DNA of 7,980 nucleotides, from contig CAUDDU010000036.1 in assembly GCA_958448375.1 (NCBI GenBank), positions 1-7,980 on the forward strand, given 5' to 3'. Below the pieces are notes generated by a model. That model saw nothing but the letters and a program-made list of their open reading frames with translations, did not search any database and was not told where the DNA came from. The position numbers and the translations under genes are program-made. Positions 5,434-7,980 of the stretch are shown here, piece after piece; within the stretch, counting starts at the first letter, position 1; every line of letters starts with the position of its first letter. This stretch comes from an uncultured Collinsella sp. Lineage in GTDB: Bacteria > Actinomycetota > Coriobacteriia > Coriobacteriales > Coriobacteriaceae.

Positions 5434-6798
5434 ATGCAGCGAGATATCATTGCCAAGCTTAACGCTTGGAAAGCGTCAGAATATCGTAAGCCGCTTATCC
5501 TTAAGGGGGCGCGCCAGGTTGGAAAGACGTGGGCGCTTAAGGAGTTCGGCCGAACCTCGTACCTCAATTTTGTGTATCTGACGCTCGAGGAGCCGTCACC
5601 TGGGGTACAGAGCGAGTACGCTCAGTTTTTCGAAGGTACGCGCGATCCTCGACGGATCATCTCAAATCTTTCCCTGGCACTTGGACAGCCTATCGAGCCC
5701 GGCGAAACGCTGCTTATTATTGATGAGATCCAGGATTGTCCTTCTGCGGTCGGCGCCCTTAAATACTTCTGTGACGAGGCCCCCGAGTATCACGTCGCAT
5801 GCGCAGGGTCTTTGTTGGGCGTTCGCTTGTCCCGTGAGACCAGCGCTTTTCCGGTGGGAAAGGTCGAGTTCATGGAGATGCGCCCCATGAGCTTTTCCGA
5901 GTTTCTGAAAGCCGAGGGCGCTGCAAACTACGACGAATACCTTGGCGGCCTGGATCAGATCGAGACAGTGCCCGATTTCTTCCATGTCCGTCTCGTCGAG
6001 CATCTTCGTCGTTATTTTGCATGCGGCGGCATGCCAGAGGCTCTTGGCCGGTGGGTGGAGACGGGCGATATCGTTCAGGTCGATAAGGTGTTGTCTGATC
6101 TCTTGGATTCCTACGAGCGCGATTTTGCCAAGCATGGTGGCCGTGCGCAGTTCGCCAAGCTTTCACAAATATGGAACTCGATTCCAGCTCAGTTGGCGCG
6201 CGAGAACAAAAAGTTCGTTTGGGGTGCGGTGCGCGAGGGGGCTCGTGCTCGAGAATACGAGGATGCTCTGGAATGGCTTGCCGATGCTGGGCTCATCACG
6301 GCGGTTCGCCTTAATGCTGCTGGTGGTGTGCCGCTCTCTGCGTACGATGACCTCAAGGCATTTAAGGTCTACTGTCTTGATGTCGGCTTGCTGCGCCGCA
6401 TGGCAAGGCTGGATGCGTCCGCTTTTGCCATCTCGGATGCGCTATTTTCGGAGTTCAAAGGTTCGTTCGCCGAGAACTATGTGCTTCAGGCATTACTTTC
6501 ACAGTTAGATGCTGCTCCGCGTTATTGGACAAACGAGAAGCCGAAGCACGAAGTCGATTTTTTGATTCAAGTCGGAAACGAAATCGTTCCCGTCGAGGTC
6601 AAATCGGGAGAGGTCGTTCATTCCAAGAGCCTTAAGTACTATGCCGACAAGCATGCGGAGACGACTCCATTGAGGGTCCGCTACTCACTTAAGAATCTAA
6701 AGCTCGACGACGGGGTGCTCAACATTCCGTTGTATTTGGCTGATCGATCTGTCCCTCTTATCAAAAAGGCGCTTGATCGTGCACATCTTGACGTTTAG
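5434..6798 (+). CDS. AAA-type ATPase with C-terminal DUF4143 domain
   Basis: This is a 454-residue member of the AAA_14/DUF4143 family of P-loop ATPases, widespread in bacteria and archaea and of unsettled function. Walker A is GARQVGKT (25-32, K31) and Walker B is LLIIDEIQ (93-100, D97, E98); CAGSLLGVRLS (123-133) follows as the sensor-like segment. Family marks in the middle are GGMPEAL (198-204) and SYERDFAKH (226-234). The C-terminal DUF4143 part has FAENYVLQAL (345-354), then EVDFLI (373-378) and PVEVKSG (386-392). D375 with E388-x-K390 looks like a PD-(D/E)xK nuclease-fold core. Activity is not shown. GGGAGG at 5421-5426 lies seven bases before ATG 5434. It is a single gene between the gat terminator and a convergent regulator. 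Third positions are visibly less GC-biased than in gatCAB, which hints at acquisition. Membership is firm; role is not. Confidence 0.9.
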   Translation: MQRDIIAKLNAWKASEYRKPLILKGARQVGKTWALKEFGRTSYLNFVYLTLEEPSPGVQSEYAQFFEGTRDPRRIISNLSLALGQPIEPGETLLIIDEIQDCPSAVGALKYFCDEAPEYHVACAGSLLGVRLSRETSAFPVGKVEFMEMRPMSFSEFLKAEGAANYDEYLGGLDQIETVPDFFHVRLVEHLRRYFACGGMPEALGRWVETGDIVQVDKVLSDLLDSYERDFAKHGGRAQFAKLSQIWNSIPAQLARENKKFVWGAVREGARAREYEDALEWLADAGLITAVRLNAAGGVPLSAYDDLKAFKVYCLDVGLLRRMARLDASAFAISDALFSEFKGSFAENYVLQALLSQLDAAPRYWTNEKPKHEVDFLIQVGNEIVPVEVKSGEVVHSKSLKYYADKHAETTPLRVRYSLKNLKLDDGVLNIPLYLADRSVPLIKKALDRAHLDV

Positions 6799-6862
6799 AT
6801 CCTGGGTGAGCTGACGGGCGGCGGCTAATTAATCGCTCCGTTACGGCCAGGGAGCCTGGGCC

Positions 6863-7867
6863 TTAGCGATGCTTGCTTCGCCAAGCCGTGGGTGTCATGC
6901 CGGTGTGTTGCTTGAAGGCTTGGGCGAAGGCGGCCTGCTGAGGGTAGCCTAGACGCTCTGCCACCTGCGCTATCGTGAGCGCGCTATCGGCCAAAAGGTC
7001 CTGCGCTCGCTCCATACGGCGTCTGCGAATGTAGGCGCCCAGGGATTCGCCAGTTTGGGCCTTAAAGGTGGCGCATAGTTTGGAGCGGCTTGTGTAGAGC
7101 CTCTCGGCCACCTCGCTGATGCCCACACGCCTGCCTTTGTCGAGCGCGCGCTCAATCATCGCCGTTGCTTCTTCGGCAATGGTTATGCTGACGCGTGTGC
7201 CTGCCGCCTGCCGCGCCTGCTTGTGGGCCGCGCGCGAACAGGCGAGCTCCGCGACCATGGTCTCCACGATGCCCTGCATATAGACGTGTCCACCTACGGT
7301 GCGGGCGCGGTCCTCGTTAATCCGGCGCAGCGTGTGGCAGATGGCAGACGTCGCTTCCTCGTGCCATGACTCGGCAAACGCCTCAAAGATTCCCGCGAAC
7401 TCGGTGGGATAGCGGTGCTCCAGTTCGTCAAAATATCCAGGCAAAAAGAGCACCGAGCGCGAGTGATAAAGCTCCCCCGCAAACAGCGGGCTTAATTCCT
7501 CGCCACAGCTATCTTGGATAAAGCTGCAAACGGCGTTGTTTGGCCACGGTCCATGCAATGGTTTGAGGTTCGCGGGCGTTATGCCAGCCTCGGGCATGCA
7601 TGTAAGCGTGGGCGCGCTGACTTCGCTCACGCAGGCGTATGGCTCGGGTGTGTATTCGGCCAGGTACATATCGTGCGTCGGGGTTATGAAATGCTCCATG
7701 ACGATGCAGGCGGGGGAGAGAGGCATGATCCATGCGCGGCCGTGCGCCCGGTCGTTTGCCACCTCGCCGGTAAAGACGGCGCCCTTGCCGGTAAGCTCCA
7801 GGCCAAACTGCTCAAATTGCGGTGCGTAGAGCTCGGTTATGTCGGTCGCTGCCCGCCGTATTTGCAA
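6863..7867 (-). CDS. AraC-family transcriptional regulator
   Basis: This 334-residue protein has a C-terminal AraC/XylS DNA-binding domain (about 230-334) with two helix-turn-helix units. The first is near 246-268 (GISEVAERLYTSRSKLCATFK) and the second near 294-318 (SALTIAQVAERLGYPQQAAFAQAFK), followed by the closing HTGMTPTAWR. The first 220 residues match no ligand domain that I recognise. They include several Cys (C54, C79, C90, C114, C121) and a hydrophobic stretch near 137-146, and are soluble in character. The start is TTG at 7867. AAGGA (7878-7874) sits about six bases upstream of it, and no ATG or GTG lies in frame before the next upstream stop (7933-7931). It has its own promoter and converges on the ATPase gene, so its target is more likely itself or a gene to the right of the window. 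Confidence 0.9.
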   Translation of the reverse strand: MQIRRAATDITELYAPQFEQFGLELTGKGAVFTGEVANDRAHGRAWIMPLSPACIVMEHFITPTHDMYLAEYTPEPYACVSEVSAPTLTCMPEAGITPANLKPLHGPWPNNAVCSFIQDSCGEELSPLFAGELYHSRSVLFLPGYFDELEHRYPTEFAGIFEAFAESWHEEATSAICHTLRRINEDRARTVGGHVYMQGIVETMVAELACSRAAHKQARQAAGTRVSITIAEEATAMIERALDKGRRVGISEVAERLYTSRSKLCATFKAQTGESLGAYIRRRRMERAQDLLADSALTIAQVAERLGYPQQAAFAQAFKQHTGMTPTAWRSKHR

Positions 7868-7905
7868 AAGCGTTCCTTTCCTTTGCGGAAACGTCCACGC
7901 CTGGC

Positions 7906-7934
7906 TTGATTGTGAGCCATGGCTAACACATCAA
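7906..7934. promoter_or_regulatory. Imperfect palindrome at the AraC-gene transcription start
   Basis: TTGAT-TGTGAGCC-AT-GGCTAACA-C-ATCAA is symmetric about 7919/7920, with one mismatched pair (7914/7925) and one unpaired base (7929). It touches the predicted -10 at 7934 and covers about the first 20 transcribed bases. That is where a repressor would act, or where a leader hairpin would form. Confidence 0.45.
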
Positions 7935-7962
7935 TGATAAGTTCATTACGGTTAACTCTCAA
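7934..7962 (-). promoter_or_regulatory. Promoter of the AraC-family gene
   Basis: On the minus strand TTGAGA (7962-7957) and TATCAT (7939-7934) each match the sigma-70-type consensus at five of six positions and are separated by exactly 17 bases. Transcription would start near 7927, giving a leader of about 60 bases before the TTG start. Confidence 0.7.
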
Positions 7963-7980
7963 GCCGTCAGAAGGGAACCT

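Noticed and set aside
6845..6862. CCAGG-GAG-CCTGG stem between the convergent ATPase and AraC-type genes
   Set aside because: Only five pairs with a three-base loop and no T tract; too weak to call a terminator, although one would be expected here.

Overview
The window looks like chromosomal DNA of a GC-rich actinobacterium, most probably a gut Coriobacteriia such as Collinsella. The evidence is strong G/C at third codon positions, a zinc-knuckle GatB whose HMEED-to-signature segment resembles actinobacterial homologues, a class C-type sortase with two membrane segments, and AraC-type and DUF4143 genes as accessory content. The genus is inferred from protein style, not from a database match.

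Layout. Positions 1-321 are an untranslated stretch crowded with hairpins; the 3' tip of an upstream gene may end at 64, just before a terminator-like stem. A stand-alone sortase follows on the plus strand (322-1263). Positions 1264-1588 are a repeat-rich intergenic region: a hairpin with a G-rich loop, a 65-bp element with 17-bp perfect inverted arms, a 21-bp tandem repeat and an exact 15-bp duplication. Then comes the gatC-gatA-gatB operon (1589-5090), whose three genes overlap by one base at TAATG junctions. It encodes the GatCAB amidotransferase that converts Glu-tRNA(Gln) and/or Asp-tRNA(Asn) to the correctly charged forms.

Downstream of gatB, 5094-5229 forms a very long hairpin (38-bp arms, two mismatches, nested apex stem), followed by a good intrinsic terminator (5279-5307). 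A lone AAA/DUF4143 ATPase gene (5434-6798) lies next, under a 75-bp near-palindrome that contains two CRP/FNR-like sites 33 bp apart. It converges on an AraC-family regulator on the minus strand (6863-7867), which has a TTG start, a clear -35/-10 promoter and an imperfect palindrome at its predicted transcription start.

How the parts relate. Only gatCAB is an obvious operon. The sortase, the ATPase and the AraC regulator each appear to be single transcription units. No pilin or LPXTG substrate is encoded here for the sortase, and no target gene is evident for the AraC regulator inside the window. I see no clear multi-gene novel system. The most unusual content is non-coding (four palindromic or repeat structures between genes) plus a roughly 65-residue insertion in GatB.
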